Shown: positions 5,060 through 5,886 of the stretch, piece by piece | How the letters are laid out: each line of letters opens with the position of its first letter | Position numbering within the stretch: the stretch's first letter is position 1 | NCBI GenBank assembly: GCA_019690055.1 | Contig: JADGGF010000293.1 | Coordinates: 1 to 5,886 of the forward strand | Source: Micromonosporaceae bacterium | GTDB taxonomy: Bacteria > Actinomycetota > Actinomycetes > Mycobacteriales > Micromonosporaceae | Reading direction: 5' to 3' | DNA: 5,886 nt | The notes under the pieces: generated by a model | Seen by the model: the letters and a program-made list of their open reading frames with translations, nothing else | Databases searched by the model: none | What the model was told of the DNA's origin: nothing | Position numbers and translations under genes: made by a program

Positions 5060-5886
5060 TCAGCGTCAACGATGCGTTCCTCAAGTTTCGCCACAACCTG
5101 GAGACGACCTCCAGCGAGTACAAGTCAGCCAGTTCCCGCCAGCAACGCATCCGGAAACAACTTGACGACGCCAAGACCCTCGACATCGTCGAGGATTTCC
5201 TAACCGGATCGTACCGGCGACACACGAAGACAAAGCCGCTGCGCGACGTCGACATCATGGTCGTCCTAAACAACCGTGAGTACCTCGATCGGCACCCGCA
5301 CGACGTCCTCGAACTCATCCGCGGCGTGCTGGCCCCACTGTACGGCGCGCACCGAGTCGCGTGCGACCGCCTTGCCGTACGGGTCGATTTCGGCGTTCAG
5401 GTCGTTGATGACGTTAGCGATGAGGTGATGTCTGTCGAGGTCGTGCCCGCCTTCACCCAGGACGACCACTACCTGATCCCGGACGACCACACTGGCGAGT
5501 GGATACACACCAACCCAAAGATTCACGCTGAGCTGGCGACTGCGGCGAACAAGGCCTTCGACGACCAATGGAAGCCGCTAGTCAAAATGATCAAGAAATG
5601 GAACCAGGTTGCTGGCAACCCCATCAGGCCATCGTTCCTCATCGAGGTAATGGCGCTGGAACTTGTCAGTGGGATCTGGACCGGCGACCACGCCCGCGAG
5701 GTGCGCCAGTTCTTCTCCAGCGCCGCCCGCCGCATCGATGAGAGATGGCCCGACCCGGCTGGCCTCGGTCCCGACATCTCCGACGTGCTAGATGGCGACC
5801 GGGCGAAGATGAACGCCGCTAAGAACGCGCTGCGGGAAGCCGAGAAGGCCTGTACTAACGCCATAAATCTGGCCCGGGCGGGCCGC
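5056..5886 (+). CDS. cdnC: CD-NTase (cGAS/DncV-like nucleotidyltransferase), CdnC-like, 3' end outside window
   Basis: The first 277 residues are visible from GTG 5056, which overlaps the HORMA stop (GTGA) with GGAGAG 4 bases upstream. The frame runs off the window without a stop. The nucleotidyltransferase core is clear: GSYRRHT (51-57), then LRDVDIMVVL (62-71) with metal-binding Asp64 and Asp66, and a third carboxylate strand SVEVVPAF (126-133) with Glu128 where Asp is more usual. WKPLVKMIKKWNQ (172-184) is the helix carrying the conserved Lys/Trp of this superfamily. CdnC-type enzymes, when bound to closed HORMA, join nucleotides into a cyclic product; for the E. coli enzyme it is cyclic triadenylate. 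The product here is inferred by operon type only. CD-NTases are commonly somewhat over 300 residues, so little of the C-terminus is probably missing. The Arg/Lys-rich helix near 249-277 may bind DNA, as reported for some CdnC enzymes, but this is speculative. Confidence 0.9.
   Translation, partial: MISVNDAFLKFRHNLETTSSEYKSASSRQQRIRKQLDDAKTLDIVEDFLTGSYRRHTKTKPLRDVDIMVVLNNREYLDRHPHDVLELIRGVLAPLYGAHRVACDRLAVRVDFGVQVVDDVSDEVMSVEVVPAFTQDDHYLIPDDHTGEWIHTNPKIHAELATAANKAFDDQWKPLVKMIKKWNQVAGNPIRPSFLIEVMALELVSGIWTGDHAREVRQFFSSAARRIDERWPDPAGLGPDISDVLDGDRAKMNAAKNALREAEKACTNAINLARAGR

Noticed and set aside
1..5886. CRISPR array, tRNA, rRNA or insertion sequence
   Set aside because: No regularly spaced repeats with unique spacers, no cloverleaf-like sequence and no transposase or terminal inverted repeats were found by eye.

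Overview
The window is high-GC DNA with actinobacterial codon use, probably from the Micromonosporaceae or a related actinomycete. This assignment is an inference from GC-saturated third positions, GTG/TTG starts and protein style. The left third (1-1853) is very GC-rich; one hand-counted line, 1081-1140, is 48/60 G+C. It looks like core chromosome. It holds the C-terminal end of a UvrD/Rep-type superfamily I helicase, a 388-base intergenic region with a terminator-like hairpin and two families of short tandem repeats, and a complete DhnA/FbaB-type class I fructose-bisphosphate aldolase.

From about 1886 to the right edge the DNA is less GC-rich (line 2041-2100 is 37/60; line 5581-5640 is 30/60) and the content changes to an anti-phage defence locus. 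Two minus-strand genes form an operon: an XRE-type helix-turn-helix repressor (capH-like, 2932 to 2462) and an ImmA/IrrE-type HEXXH metallopeptidase (capP-like, 2455 to 1886). Divergent from them is a plus-strand operon: a TRIP13/Pch2-like AAA+ ATPase (cap6), an unrecognised 156-aa protein, a bacterial HORMA protein (cap7) and a CD-NTase (cGAS/DncV-like nucleotidyltransferase, CdnC-like) that runs off the right edge. All three plus-strand junctions overlap by 4 bases (ATGA, GTGA, GTGA), so the genes are probably translated as a coupled unit.

Together this is a type III (HORMA/TRIP13) CBASS system. In the known model, HORMA in its closed state activates the CD-NTase to make a cyclic oligonucleotide, TRIP13 opens HORMA to switch the enzyme off, and the nucleotide triggers a killing effector. 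The CapH/CapP pair is a known CBASS control module: CapH represses the operon and CapP cleaves CapH after DNA damage. The divergent 236-base gap carries two overlapping inverted repeats suited to be CapH operators.

The main open points are: the 156-aa protein between TRIP13 and HORMA, which matches no standard CBASS component I know; the gene order, opposite to that I recall for the E. coli system; and the effector, which is not in the window and should lie downstream of 5886.
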